Source of the DNA: Psilocybe azurescens
Taxonomy: Eukaryota > Basidiomycota > Agaricomycetes > Agaricales > Agrocybaceae
Length of the DNA: 64,000 nucleotides
Reading direction: 5' to 3'
Assembly (NCBI GenBank): GCA_023853785.1
Contig: JAJIRX010000032.1
Coordinates: 534,643-598,642 of the forward strand
The position numbers and the translations under genes were made by a program. The notes beneath the pieces are model-generated. The model was not told the origin of the DNA. It worked only from the letters and a program-made list of their open reading frames with translations, and made no database searches. Of this stretch, positions 12,246-25,508 are shown piece after piece. Position 1 is the first letter of the stretch. Each line of letters begins with the position of its first letter.

Positions 12246-13670
12246 CTAGATGGCTAGTTCGTATACAAATGCGACAGCGATCTTGGCGAACTCGAGCGAG
12301 TGAGCCCACGAAAATCCAGATACACTGGTTGTATCGCCTGCTTTATGGATGTTAGGGTTGTCGTTACCGGTAATCGCTTCGTAAGGGAAAGCTGCAGGGA
12401 AACCCGCTTTATACCAGCTAGCATGATCGGAGCAAGCATATCCGCACTGTATAATGATTAGATGAATTGCTTCAAGTGGATGTGGGGGAAGGCTACACTC
12501 ACAGGAATATCCATGGCCCAGGGAATTCTGGAATAGGCGGTGATAAGTGTCTTCAGGAACGTGTTTAAATTTGTGTCTATGTAATCTGCCTGGAGAGCCA
12601 TGACTTCATTGGTGCCCGGTTTGAAGCTTCGATTTTAAATAGATATAAAATTTTTAATTACAAAATGCAACTTACTAGCCTGACATATCCAGTTGCATGA
12701 AGGCCTTGACATTGACGCCAGAGCTCTTGTATTTGGTTGCAATAGCCTGAGAACCAAGGAGACCGACTTCCTCCGCTGCGTACCAGTGGAACTCCACCGG
12801 GTTCGTTGGTTTAAACCCAGCTGCAAGTAAAACTCTGAAAGCCTCGATCAGATTGACAGATCCCGTGCCATCGTCGTCGGCTCCAGGTGCACGTCCACTG
12901 GTGGGACTGCTCAAATTAATGGAATCCATGTGGGCTCCAAGAATGGTGACCGCACCAGCGGCATTGGTACCGGGTATCTTTGCGATGATAGAAGATTGCA
13001 CATAGCTATGGGCGTAAAGGCTGACGGTCACGTCTGGTCGTGAATAGGTAGCGATATACTGAGATAGTCATGTTAGCAATCGAAGTCGCGTTAGAGCACT
13101 TGTAAACACAGCTTACACCGGCTATCCTATCCTTGATCCATGTGCTTGCAGATGCACCAGTGGCAGCTTTGTAATAACGGTTATTGAAAGCGGCAAGAGT
13201 GTTGAGATTCGATTGCATGTTGGTAGTAGACACCGTGGCAAGTATAGGATTCACCGCCGATTGATATGCCGGCCCCGTTGGGACTGCATTTGATTGATAA
13301 GTCATAATCGAAAAATAAGAAACGCAAATCTAGTCGCTCACAAGCAAGAGCCGCTACTTTGACTTTGATCTCGTTAGAAGAATATTTTTGTTCATCTTCA
13401 TAAACCTCAGTGATATCGAACTATGAGGCGACACCAGTTTGATTGTACATCAGGACGCTGGAAAAGAAAACGTACAAATTTGACACCAGCTCTGAGAAGA
13501 TCAAACACTTCATTTTCGGTCTTCCAGACAGGCTCTGTGCCTTCAGCAAGGGACAAAAGGCGCAATCCTTTAGCTACATTGCTCTTGATGTCCGCAGGTC
13601 GGATTGGGCTCGCATTGACGACCAGAGACAAGGCGGACAGCAGCAGAGACAGCGCGGCGGGGAAATGCAT
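12246..13670 (-). CDS. Secreted M28 leucine-type aminopeptidase
   Basis: Extracellular zinc aminopeptidase of the family of Aspergillus LAP1 and Vibrio AAP. Exons 13476..13670, 13342..13420, 13117..13283, 12676..13058, 12503..12626 and 12246..12446 on the minus strand give 1149 nt, 382 residues, the normal length, all in phase. A signal peptide is evident (MHFPAALSLLLSALSLVVNA), followed by a propeptide-like stretch. Zinc and catalytic residues are visible: His in LGAHMDSI, Asp in GADDDGTG, Glu pair in WYAAEEVGLLGS, Asp in MQLDMSGY and His in NPNIHKAGDT; the CGYACSDHASW segment fits the C-terminal disulphide region. Role: nutrient peptide digestion outside the cell. Confidence 0.94.
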
Positions 13671-14818
13671 CTTTGTCGATGGCTTTGAAAGTGCGACTCT
13701 AGGCTTTATATATCATCGGTTGTGCCATGATAATAAGAATTATATTGCGCGAATACCTCCGAGATAACGACAACTACCGCCATGCAGTGGTTCAGTTGGA
13801 AGAGTTGTTGCCATTTGGACACTCAAGCCAAGCGTAAAAGTCTATCATGGGCAATACATACAAGTCGAACGCGACAGACGGCACGCGATAGCGTTGATCA
13901 TAAGGCCCATGGCCCAAATGGGTGACAAACACTGCAGTGAGCCATAATGTACCCAAAATCCCAAAGATCATCGGCTGCTGTAAGCATGGCAAAGTCTGGC
14001 AAAGTGCGTCTATCGTTCCCAGTCCACAAACGCACAAGGAATCGGAATAACCTATGCCGCCCAGGTGACGCTGAATAGCACGCTGCTGCAAACAGTAGTA
14101 CTCCTCTGTTCAAAATGACCACTAGACGCAAACCCGATAAGCTACTTCAATGGCCACAAGCTGGATTAATGCGCCGTGTCACCAGTGAACCATGGAGAAT
14201 TTGAGGCGTTGGACTGGTACTAGAAAACCGTATAAGCAGCTCGCGACAGAGTCAAAGAGTGGAATGAGATAAGACATTGGAGTTGCATGGGCAATAGATC
14301 CAATGAACACAAATTCCAGAAGCCGTTGAGTGAACACGCGCTTCTTTACCGTCTTGGCACAGCATTGAATTCCCGTCACGCGCTGACCAGCTTACGTCGA
14401 TCCACACCACACGTAGGATGACCGTACACTGGGGAACTTGGAATTTTTCTTCCCTAGTAACGATTTGTTGTGTGCGTCGCCGAGTATTGCAAGCAGTATC
14501 TGGTCAATTCAAGCCATCAAGGCCTTCAACTGCTGTGGGCAATCGGTGGGGCAATCGCTCGATGTCTGAGTCTACTTCAATGTCGGTCAGTTTGAGAACA
14601 ACATAAAGTATGATTCTAGGCGTATTTGCGGAACCGAGAGTGCACACCACGTCAAGTTGCATCTACTACACTAGTAGCCTTGAACTAAGGCGGATAACCA
14701 ATATGACACACCAGGCCGCGTTGAAATTGGCAGACAACCACTGAGGCAGTACATTTCAAGTCAGCCTCTGGGCTCTGGTTCTATAGTTCTGGAGTTCCTT
14801 CTTGGTGGCTGTCCTTCC
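13671..14818. other. Intergenic, no supported gene
   Basis: Contains the aminopeptidase promoter and the upstream region of the next plus-strand gene. Frames of 60-100 codons exist on the minus strand (13.8-14.4 kb) but show no domain or consistent splice pattern. Confidence 0.45.
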
Positions 14819-16853
14819 ATGGAGATCTCCTCATCTCATCGCAGGACACGTTGCGCTCGGATGCGGACGAGTCTCTCCGTTGGCTCCTTGGATCTGGACC
14901 TCCTGGTCAACACTCCTTTCGTTCATTCGCTAATGTCAGAATCGATCACTTTCTGCTCGCTTTCAAGCGCTTCGAGCGAATCACCAGACATTCCTCCTGT
15001 TTTTAATCTTCGCAGGTTGCCGACCTTTCAAATGATTGAGCTAGGCGACAAACTGAAAATGTTTTCATCTCTGGGGATAGCACATTCAAAGGACGAATGT
15101 GGAAGAACGTTGGACGAGAAACGTGTTCTGATATCTACGCCTACCTTTCCTCGGCTTAGATCAATGCTTAAGGAGTGTCTGAGCATTTCGAAATGGGTCG
15201 TGAGCTGATATACTGTTTCAAATCTGACTTCTGCTTGTATTAATTGTTTGTTAAGGAAACTTCTGCAGGATGGCAACCTCCTGGTCACATTCCATGGGAA
15301 AGTGTGAAGCATAGCGGCGCAGATACATGCTGGGTTCCTGAAGGGGCGATATTTTCTCCCGATTACTTTTCTATCGCCTTGTCGCAATCCCGTCGATCCT
15401 TTCGTGACGTTCAAACGCATTTGAAATTTTGCATGCCTTCGCCATATACTTCGTCTTTGGGCGAATGCATGTGCACAGATTCACCTGTGCTGCGTTCTTC
15501 GACCGGAGAACCAATGAATGTCGAACTACTGGAGATGATGCGCGAACTCAAGAGCATCAGATCGTTCTTTCAGAATTCGCAGGACGTATGCGAGCCCGAT
15601 AATCTTTCGTTGCCGTCACTGGTAGTGTCAAACTCCCACTTCACGTTTCCGATACCCTTGGAATCTTCTAGCAGCATCTCACATTCTAGTTTGAATTCAC
15701 TGGCAATCCGCAGGGGTCCGCCCACTTTATTATTGCCAAAGAGTAGGTTCGTGCAAGAAGTCTCCTATCCTGGAATTCCAACTGCATTTTTAAGGTCCCA
15801 TTCACGATATTGTCCGAATTTCGAACGTTGCGATGTCCAGGAAAAACCATGCTTGGAATTTGAGGAAATGATCAACAATCTTCATCTACAATGTTCCACG
15901 ATGTCTTTGCAGACATCACCGATTGACACATCCTGGAACTCACGGTCAACTTCCGATTGTATTGATCGTTTAACGGAAACAGACAATGACGACTGGTCAT
16001 TCGCAGATGAATTCTTAAATGATCACAAGCAGATATCATTGTCTCGCTTAACGACTGGCTCGAGAACTAGTCGTTATCATCGACACGCCCCTTCCTTTTC
16101 CCATAGTGCCTTGCGAGGCCACCGAAGTAGACTGCAGACAATCCATATGCCAGGGCGAAAGACCAGGGAACAGGGAACAAAGGAGTTAACCGATGCATCA
16201 TCGACGACCACTAACTCTAGATCAGACGTGTGCCATACTGAATGTTTGCCACTACGCTCAGCTATGAAAAAAACCGTGTTACCAGCACGTTTGACGCCCT
16301 CGAAAAGTGTTCGCTTCTGCCTCACTCAGCAGGAACTTCAAAAGAACTTGCTTCGATGGAACCCATCGAAGAGAATATACCCGAGGAGGAGTTAGTGGCG
16401 ATGCCCATATCACCTGCTAAACAAGAGTACAAAAAGGTATTCAAGCGCTTGCCCTCTACTGCTGTTTTATCGAGGGATGATTCGAAGAGAAGTGCAAGTC
16501 GTGCCACTATGCCATCGAGTCGCCTACAAGGAGGAGCTCGATCTGCCACAACCGGCTCTACGCTTTGCCAGTCAATCTTAACAAAGGCTATGAGCAATTC
16601 CGAAAATACCAAATCCATTCCAACCGAAGCGAGGTCGCGTATTTCAATGCAATCGCTAGGTCGACATTCCCTGAGTCGCATTATCAAAGGGCCGATCTTC
16701 CCCGCAAGAGATAGACGCGCGACATTATCTTCCATGACCGTTATAACAAATGACGAAAACTCTGCCAGGCGAGAAAGTGTGGCCTATGCATCCATTCGCA
16801 AGAAAAGTCGCATGCCAGTACCGCTTCGAAATATACTGACTCGTTTCAAGTAG
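14819..16853 (+). CDS. Ser-rich protein of unknown function
   Basis: I do not recognise the family. Exon 1 (14819-15199) starts MEISSSHRRTRCARMRTS and ends SKWV; a 56-bp intron (GTGAGC...GTTAAG) joins in phase to ETSAGWQPPGHIPWESVK at 15256. The middle is hydrophilic, with ELLEMMRELKSIRSFFQ and an acidic DNDDWSFADEFLNDH patch, then a basic MKKTVLPARLTPSKSVRF motif near 16,265-16,315. The frame must change by one between about 16,330 and 16,375 to continue as MEPIEENIPEEELVAMPISP and end with a basic tail PLRNILTRFK. No intron fits that short interval, so an indel is likely. Composition suggests a mostly disordered regulatory protein. Confidence 0.6.
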
Positions 16854-16939
16854 TAAATTAGTAGTGTGTCATAAATAGGGATTTCGGTTCCGAAATCCCT
16901 CCTGTCGTTTATAACTCTATGGTAGTGGTCATGAATATC

Positions 16940-17022
16940 GGCCTGATGGTCTAGTAGTATGATTCCTTGTTAGGGTCACACCGAAATCGAGGAGGTCCCG
17001 GGTTCAATTCCCGGTCAGGCCC
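16940..17022 (+). tRNA. tRNA-Pro (AGG) with 11-nt intron
   Basis: The acceptor stem GGCCTGA (16940-16946) pairs with TCAGGCC (17015-17021). A box TGGTCTAGTAG and B box GGTTCAATTCC are intact. The anticodon stem CCTTG/CGAGG flanks a loop with AGG at 16972-16974. An intron TCACACCGAAA (16976-16986) sits in the canonical place after base 37. Confidence 0.93.
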
Positions 17023-17610
17023 GTGTGGAACTTTTGCCATTACTTTGATGTTTATTTTATTTGGCCTGTCTGCAACGTGTCTGTTTTGCTTAACACTGCT
17101 GGTGGGGACTATTTATGAGGACCTCCGAAAATTGTTCACTACTTGTTGAAATTTCCATAATGGATTACAATAACACTAGATGTAGACTTTTGTACATCCT
17201 AAAAGGACGATTTAGGAGTCCTCCTGGATGGTCCCACCACCGCAGTATAAGTAACATACAGTTTACGTTTGGTTTACGTACTCTTCGTGTGCATTGCTGT
17301 TCACCAAGTGTCGTTCGAGTCTTCAAGATACTATGATCTGAAAGTTAATCTACGCAAATTTTTTGAAGTATGGAGCTCAGCTGTCAGTAAGTCATCGTTT
17401 CTGATGCTGGGATGGCGCTGATACTTTACATCAAATGAAGACTTTTCCGCCTATTTTCGATTCAGGCGGAGGTGGAGAAGACGAAATTTAAGCATATGAT
17501 TGACTGGCGCCGTAAAGTAATAATAGCAAATCGAATGATTGATCAAACAAGCATATGTTAAGTGACACTGATAGTTTTTTTACCTTCGTCATCTCCGAAG
17601 TGGATAAATT
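17023..17610. other. Intergenic, no supported gene
   Basis: Follows the tRNA; 3' side of the F-box/RCC1 gene. No coding signal seen. Confidence 0.45.
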
Positions 17611-19939
17611 TCATGAGGCATCGTCGTCATTACGGCGTCGAGGAAGGATCCCACCTCCAAAATTACCTCGACCGGCGTGTCCGATGCGGAAAATTCCTGG
17701 AAGAGGTATGATGGGAGGTGTCTCCCATTGCTGTCTACCAGGCGGAGAATGCGCTGGCGCTTCTGCTGAATCGTGTCGCATTTGTTCCGCTTCCACTTCC
17801 TCGTCCCCGGACTGTATACATGAAGAGAAGGGAAAGTATCGTTATTTTGTTATCCTCGGACATTGCAATTTGAACAATGTGACACACCTCCAAGTCGATT
17901 ACCAGTGCACCAGTGTGCCATCCGGCGGCCGTTGCGGCAAAGCAGAATCGGTCTCTGGGCGTTTTACTATTATGGTCGAATCTAACCTCACTAGGAGTGT
18001 TTACCGCAGGCGGTTCTCCTCGTCTTCTCTCCACAGCCAAGTCTCGGACTCTGCTGTTCGCGTATGCACCAGGCGTACCCGGTTCGAGCTTAAGCGGATC
18101 TCCCAACCCCAATGCACCGTTTGAATATGCTCCCCATGTCATCAACTTCCCGTTGGCCGTTAATGCGGCATTATGATAGTCACCAATGACTACGGAGATG
18201 ATAGATTTATTCTGCAGCTCCGGGATTATTTTTGGTGGTGAATCCGGTTTCGCCTCTGTATCACCCACAAGAACAATAGAGGATGATCCAGTGGAATAGG
18301 CAACGAAGTGAAGGAAGTTGGCAGTTATCTGTTAATTTGATAGATAAGCATTCTGACATTCTGCGAAGCAAAGAAGCGTTCTGACATGGGTAATTTGCAT
18401 CGTTTGAGGAGCCTCGAGCTTCGCGGCATCATTGCTTCTGCCTGAGAAAGTTGGGTGTATTTTAAGCGTGTCGACTTCGCTGAATTGCGGGAGCTGCAGG
18501 GTTTCAGTGATTGTGGACATGCTCGGCATAAAAGAGACCCACGTATTCCCAGCGCCCAAGAGAAACTCCGCTTTCGTCGTGAAGCGAACCGTATTTCAGA
18601 ACATGTCCACCATTGGTCAATCCGACAATGTGGTTGTCAAAAGCTGCAATCTGGATGAGCTCCGTTGTTGTGGGCTTCTTCGCATTGCCAGTGTTCGGTA
18701 GCTCGGGTAGAGGAGGTATAGGGGGTAAGCGAGTAGGCATCACGTCCAAGCCCCAGGAAATGCATGGAATAACATTATTCTCAGTAGCATATGCTCTCTT
18801 CTCGCCTTCGGAGTCCATATCCCGCATTTTCTGTTCGATTGCTTCTCCCATTGAGCCTGTGAAAGGCCACCACACAAATACATCACCTGATTTCGTCAGA
18901 AGAGAAGAGAACGCCCATCCACATTCAATCTGTTTCGGGGTGTAATCAGGATCGCTCAGGATGGGAGATGATAGCCAGAAGGGTCGGCCCCAAGTTGTAC
19001 ACGTCCAGATCTTGTTTGTGCGATCCAAAAAAGACGAATGCAGGCGTCCACAACTAAATATGTAATTATCGTGTGAATGAAAAACCTTGATAGACGAATG
19101 ATTTTCCTCACCTGATACTGCGGACGGGCGACGGTAAATTCAATTTATGAGGTGTCTTTGCTTGCTTTCCGGCACTCGAAAATCCTTGGCCGTCCGCAGC
19201 ATATGGTCCCCATGTACCGTTGAGAGTCCCTGTAAACAGTGTAAAGCGATGTGAGAAAGAGACGAGGATGGTAGATGGAATAAAGACGTCATACCCCATA
19301 TATGCACATTTCCCTCGGAGTCCAGTGCATGAAATGACCTTCACGAATCAAAATAAACCATACAGTAAGTAAAGACACAAACTCACATTCCTCCTGCGAC
19401 CAAATTGACAATACGAACACCAGGCAAGGGTACCTGTGTAGGATAGGGGATACCTGGAACCACTGATCTCGGAGCATTTGGAAGTCCCAGTCGTCCGTTT
19501 GCCTTTTCACTTTGTAACGAGGGATTAATATTAACGAGATTTCAACAGATAAACCTTCGAACGTACCCCCAAACGAATACTGCACGTTTTGCGTGACTTT
19601 TCACTGATTATTCTCGAGTAGTACAGTCTCGTTCTCTTACCTCGTGGCTTGAATAGACCGCGATAAATAGACTTCCAACCACTTGTACGGGCCGTGCCCT
19701 GTCCTGAGAAGTTAAAGTCCTCGGATAACTTGTACTTCCAAAGAGTATCATCGTTACATAGAGCAGAAAAAGACTGTGGAAGATGTAATGAAAGAAGTTA
19801 AGATGAAATGCTCGGAGCATCGTACCTTGCTGCAGCATGCTAGATTAAGAAGATCCGACACTGGCACGAAAGGCAGGAGGTTATCGAGTAGAACCTCGAC
19901 TGGAATCTGCGAAAGATCGAGGCAACTTGGATGGGACAT
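17611..19939 (-). CDS. F-box protein with RCC1 repeats (SAF1-like)
   Basis: Probable substrate receptor of an SCF ubiquitin ligase. The start at 19939 gives MSHPSCLDLSQIPVEVLLDN followed by LLPFVPVSDLLNLACCSK, a clear N-terminal F-box ending at a donor at 19825; an upstream in-frame ATG at 19996 is possible. The next exon reads DDTLWKYKLSEDFNFSGQG and GWKSIYRGLFKPR. RCC1-type blades follow: HALDSEGNVHIWGTLNGTWG, IECGWAFSSLLTKSGDVFVW, IAAFDNHIVGLTNGGHVLKY, VVIGDYHNAALTANGKLMTW with GAYSNGALGLGD, and AAGWHTGALVIDLE. The C-terminal exon is acidic then Gly/Pro/Arg-rich, stop at 17611-17613. The same architecture is found in yeast Saf1, which directs degradation of adenine deaminase at quiescence; whether this protein has that target is unknown. 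Confidence 0.86.
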
Positions 19940-22900
19940 GGCGTTTGATAGCGATGGCGCTCGTTGAGCTCCTGTAAGAGTAAGATTTCCCTCCATATCT
20001 CGTATAGGATGGGGGTAGGTTACCTATGTTTGAATGAAGTTGAGATCTGGATTCAGGAGAGAACAGTCGCAAGATGAGAGAGATTTATCAGAAACTATGA
20101 GTCAGAATGGAGCGCAGTCAAGAGTGGCTGTTGCTGCGATATGAAGGCTGGGTCAACAATCGATGATCTCATACTTACCGCGCGATGCGTCGGCCCGTCG
20201 TCCCGCTTAAGCTTGTCGTTGTTTATCGCTGTTCGCGTTCGTTTTCAACACGCGTCGCGTCCAACTCTAACTGTGTCTGACCTCCACTACTCGTTGGCCA
20301 CTCTCAACTTCGCTCTTGCTGCGATCTACAACTAATTAAACCTTCTGAGACAATATAGGGTCCGATTAGACGTGTTTTCTGGGATTTATAACTCTCCGCA
20401 ACAGGTTTGCTGGAGGTTGTGTTCACTGGGATGGCCTTGGCCTTCTCGATTGCGGGTAATCCTCCCAAAGCAAGGCCGTAATCTACCTTTGGTCTTGAGC
20501 TATACAACTGCGAGCGCTTGAGGACTTTGCATAATATTCTGGCCCTATCTTGATACGACTGAAACTGTTTATCGGACATCGGCCTGTCATATCGCGCCTG
20601 CAGTCGTCCCGCTCGATGACGAATTCGTATCCCTTATCCTGATGGGACTGTGGCACCTTACCACTCCATATATATCATGCTGGCTTCCATTCTTTCCGTC
20701 TGGGACAAATATGAAGAGGGGACGCATCTTTTTTTGTCGTTCAGAACCCCAGACGATGCTTCCTTATTGCGCGGCGTACCCTGTTTTACTGCTTCAAGCT
20801 CAGCCGTCTACCACAGGTCTGGAATGTCCACCTGATTCCGTAATGTCAGCTTTGCAGCACTGTTTTTCAATAAGAAAAGACTCGTGACTGCCATTTATTC
20901 CGGAGCACCCGCGTCACAGAACTCCAATGGACAATCCGAGTCTCACTTCTTTTTCAAAATGGATCCACCTATTCTCCGCTCAGCTGGAATGGCAACCTAC
21001 CATAGCGCCTCTGTCTTAGATTATGTACTACTAAGAAGATTCACCATACTAAGTGTTTTCCCTCTCCAGCTATAAAGTATGGAGTTTGCGAGCCTTTGTA
21101 CAAAGCTTCCCGACTGGCTAAACTTGCTAGAACTGGAAGATGTAGCCTTCTTTTCCAACACAGCTTCACTGCCGCTATCTTACCACAAAGGAACGGGACG
21201 GTCTAGACTGGTTATATACTCTTGCTTCATTTTATTAGGCAATGGAGCGAACAAAATAACAAACGAGCAGTATTACACCGGTGCTTTCAGGAATATTATT
21301 CGTCCTAGGGGGCAGAATTTCAGCTACAATCGACCTCATGAATTCTACAGACTACATCGCAATTTCAATCATTCTGCCCAGCTTAGATCAAGAATCATCT
21401 CAATTAAATTCGATATATATCACGATGGCTCTATTACTTCTGGGACTCCTTCAAGTTCCCGTATTGGGCCATTCTTCTTCGAGTATGGATCAGAGTCGGC
21501 CACACACCTGCCCACGATGAACCGTTACGGCTTGCGTATGGTTTTATGTTGATAGAATCTTCATCACAGGGGCCAAATTCGGTTCCACCACTGCTAAATG
21601 AGAAAATCGGTGTTCCGGGGCACCGGTATAGCTCTCTGTCAATAACGATAATCAGATATCCGAACAAGCCGTAAAAATTGAATTATATTGTTGTCATAAC
21701 TTTACTTCTCTCTACGCTGTTCCCCTCGACGGCTTCCGAAGGGAATGGAGCGAGTGAAGCGAGCACATTTATCGCAGAATTCAATAATGTCGGTCGACCC
21801 TCGAGCTCAACGCCCCTCTACTTATTCGGAACAAGACGTTTCATGCAACCGCTCCGAATCTGGCAGTGAAAGATCATCATATCAGTAAAAAAAAATGATT
21901 AACGGGCACACAATTAGCACACACACAGCAATTGTGCGTAAGAGACTATGTCGTTCCGATGTGTAACTTCGTTGCTTCTTCCTTCGAACTTCAAAAACAC
22001 TTTCGACGGCGCCGGACAGTCGATATTCCAAAGCCCAGTTACTTATATCAACCAATCAGCGGTGTCTAAAAACGATTTGACCATACAGAGACTATTTTTC
22101 CTGATTGCATCACTTCTGCGTCCGCAACATTGCCCAGTCAGTTGCCGGAGACGGGATCTATAATTAAGTTATTCATCTTGGTAGGACAAAAGGAGACAAA
22201 GAATGCTTCGAATGCGAAGTCTATAACTTGTCAACAAAGACCCAATACGGCCCACCCTTCTGGAAATAACATACCGGTGCGAATAGAAGCACCATTCCGT
22301 GACGTGTTCTCTTTCGTTTGTAAGCATGATCGTACAGATGTCAAAACACGTTTCTTGCGATTGGAACGCGACGCGATTGGCCAGGGTTGACTGAGTGGTG
22401 ACTTTTCGAATCCCATGACGATGCTCCTCCGACTGGCCTATTCGTCACATTTCAACCTACCCTCAATGCGGGGTCAAGGCAAGTTCCAGCACACGATGAA
22501 TCAAAACCAGAATCCATAATTGTCCTCGCATCGTTATTTTCTCTCGCAGAAGATGTCAAATGAAAGGTTTTTTTCGAGAACCCTCTCATTGGTGCGTTGT
22601 CAGAATCATGGGTTCTGAGAACATTTACGTATGTACGTATATAGACTTATGATATATCTTTCATTCTTTTTAATTGCCACCCGAGGCAGTTTGAAAGGCG
22701 CTGCACAGTTGGTTTGACGGCCATCGGCTGGGAACGATGATGCAACGTATGTACTTACAGAGTGTAGATCATAATCTTATTTGATTGCTTCTCTCTCGTC
22801 AAGGTCTTTTTGTTCTCCCGAATACCGAGAATAATCATTTCAATGACAGAATTTTGATATTGACGGATCTCCGAGCTGGCTCCAGGATTCCGAAGAGTAT

Positions 22901-23501
22901 TTGCTCATCAAAAGAAGTGCACAATTTGGCTGAATATTTTCCACAACATACATATACTAATAATGATGTACAGGAATGGTATGATGCCATACATCTTGGA
23001 ATTTCTAAGTAGATTACAGCTATTAAGAGAAGCGATAGGGGGTAACATGAGGGAAATCCGGGGAAGTGAGCACGATGTGGCAGGAGAATGATAATGACTA
23101 TACCAATGTAAAGTACAAACGAACGAATAAATGCAAATGAGGACACCCCCAATGAATGAAGAAAGCATATAAAGTAGATAGGAGCCCTGATGATGATAGA
23201 TCAAAATAAAATAGAGGATGTAGAACTCAGCGGGCAAAGCCAGAGGATATATAGATGCGATAGCAGAATGACAACAGTGAGAGATAGTGAGGGAAATAGA
23301 ATTTAAGAAGAAAGGAAGACAAGGACGGAGAAGATTAGATCCAGTGCTGAGAAAGTCAAAGGGTCGCGCACGGAGTGAGAATAGTAGTAATCTCGCTCAC
23401 ACCGACAGGTCAACTATAGGAGGTCGATTGGTAGCCGAAGCCAGCCATTGACAATATCGGGGGTATGGTATTCGGCAGGAAGGATGCAGCGTCCCAAATA
23501 A
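19940..23501. other. Long stretch without a supported gene
   Basis: About 3.5 kb. The first 400 bp hold the F-box gene promoter. Short frames occur on both strands (for example minus 20304-20579 and plus 21079-21552), but none shows a recognisable domain, convincing splice pattern or continuation. The last 700 bp are purine-rich and probably include the 3' UTR of the C2H2 gene. An unrecognised or decayed lineage-specific gene cannot be excluded. Confidence 0.4.
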
Positions 23502-25508
23502 TCATTGTGAATGATCAAAATCGTCGCCACTGGCATGTCCCATGCTAGCGATACTAGCGTGTCCAGTTCCAGGCCGTCCATTATCGTCATCGTAAATTTC
23601 GAAGCCCTCAGCCGTATAGGCCATGCTCCCATTCCCGTTTTGCAGAGGGGGTATCATCGACGAAGGTGGATATATAGGGGTCAAGAGAGTACTGTTGTGC
23701 GGCAGGCGGTTATGTTGGGCGTTAAGGTGATCGGTCTCCTGCGTCTGCTGCGATAGCCGGGGAGTAATCGCAAGTTGTGGTAGATGAGAATGATGGGGGT
23801 GCTGCCCTGGGTTAAAACCTTGTAGATTTGACCTCGGCGGGAGAGTTGATCCGCCATGCCACGATGCGGGTTGAACATTAGTATACCTCTGTCGTGCCGC
23901 TAGATGGCCATAGGCGCTTAATGCGTCCTCGTCGCGGTCTAGAGCGGAGAATCGCATGTCGTCCATCCCCATAGCGGAATAGCGCTCGGTAGTTCCAATA
24001 GTCACCGATGACGCCAGTCCCAAGACATTGTGATGTGATGAATGTGGGCGATGATGCATCGCATGCGACGACAAATAACGATGGTTGTAGCTATGATCGT
24101 CGTAGCTGTCACTATAGCTCTCTCTGTGCATGGACACAGCTGCCGCTTCCTGCTCCTTTTTGGCTTTGCGCCACTGCTTCCGAAGCTCTTTGAACTCTGT
24201 GTAACAGTCGATTAATTAATTAATTAATTGTGTCTGTGAGGCGTATCAATCTCACCGTTAGGACTGCGCTTCTGACCGTGCTTTTGCATGGTGACATGAG
24301 CATTTAGATGGTTCAGAGTCCCGTAAGATTTGTTACAGTCGGGCCATGAGCACAGGTAGAGACGTTCAATCTCATCATATCGCCGTCTAGGACGTTTCTT
24401 GACTGCGTTACCGGGAAGAGCCACAAAGGAATAAGTTTTACGGTCAATACTGTCGCCGGAGAGCTGAGAAGCACTCAGACTTCTTTGCAGGTGCTGTGAT
24501 ATTGACCGCGACGGGCTGCAGGGTATCCCGGCACTGAGTGGCGCAACGGAGGAGGAAGTAGAGGTTCCGGTACCAGGAGGGGAAGGGCCGTATGGATTGT
24601 CGCTGATGGGTGAGTAAGGCATACCAGATGTAGGCGAGCCTGCCATATTATGGGAAAAGGTAGACTGCAAAGGTGAGACGGGTTCGTCTAGCAGGTCGCT
24701 CCGATGAGCAAAATAATCATTCTGCTGGTGCTCACGGTGACGGGCGTCATCGTGCTTCCATTCCGGCTGCTGAGGAGGGTATTCGAAGTGATGGTGGCGC
24801 AAATCCCGAAGGGATCCTGTACTGGCGCCACGATGCAAGGGGGATACATAGACGGAGGTAGAAGAGCGACTAGCGTGCAGAGAAGGGGGTATAGGTGAAG
24901 CCGAAATGTTGATACCTGCTGGGGGATGAGTCATTGGCAGCGTTAGAGTAGAGGGGAGGTGCGCCGAGAGCTGCAGGTTCGGACATGCGTCGTTGATCCA
25001 GTAATGAAGTTTGGGGATTAGGATTGGAGTATTTATCGAGTTGTTTATGAGCGGGCCCAGAATCAATTGAACGATCTTCTGTCGGATATGGATTGACTTC
25101 CGAATGGAGGAAGGATTCCTGGGATTGAGATAAATTGATGGGATGAGATACACTGCTCTGGGGGTCTACAGGAGACGGAGACTCTGAAAGATGGTACGAA
25201 TTCATTGGTCCAGTTGAATCCATCGTTACTGTGCTATTAATATCGTAGGACTGTTGTTCTGGTGCGTCAGACGCGGAGGAAAAATGATGATTGGACTGGG
25301 ACTGCTGATTGTGATAAACCTCAACTGGAGATACCGAGGAATCAAAAGAGGCTGTGGAATTACGAGGAGCATAGGACAACGGAACCTGGTCTTCGTCGGA
25401 GGCGCCGGGAGAGTCACGAGGAGAGGTGGAGTAGAACGAGTCTGAAACCTTTTGAGGAATTAAATAGTTCTCCGGAATTGTAATTTGGGGAGGAGACTGG
25501 GAGAGCAT
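23502..25508 (-). CDS. C2H2 zinc-finger transcription regulator (Con7-like architecture)
   Basis: Probable nuclear transcription factor. The start at 25508 gives MLSQSPPQITIPENYLIPQK, then a long Ser/Pro-rich region (SYAPRNSTASFDSSVSPVEV, HPPAGINISASPIPPSLHAS), then KKRPRRRYDEIERLYLCSW leading into one C2H2 finger C-x4-C-x12-H-x5-H (CSWPDCNKSYGTLNH, NAHVTMQKHGQKR). An intron with a TTAA-type microsatellite (about 24212-24231) joins to EFKELRKQWRKAKKEQEAAA, a basic helix, followed by a His/Ser/Tyr-rich tail. The single finger with a basic N-flank and downstream Lys/Arg helix resembles the fungal Con7 group, from memory of the family. One frame break: five G at 24921-24925 where four would keep the frame. 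The stop at 23502 may not be the true end if another indel exists. Confidence 0.83.
24212..24231. repeat. TTAA microsatellite in intron
   Basis: About five tandem copies of a TTAA/ATTA tetranucleotide within the intron of the C2H2 gene, close to the donor side. Confidence 0.8.

Noticed and set aside
20304..21667. A gene in the 20.3-21.7 kb interval
   Set aside because: Only short frames on both strands with no domain, no consistent splice sites and unlikely composition.
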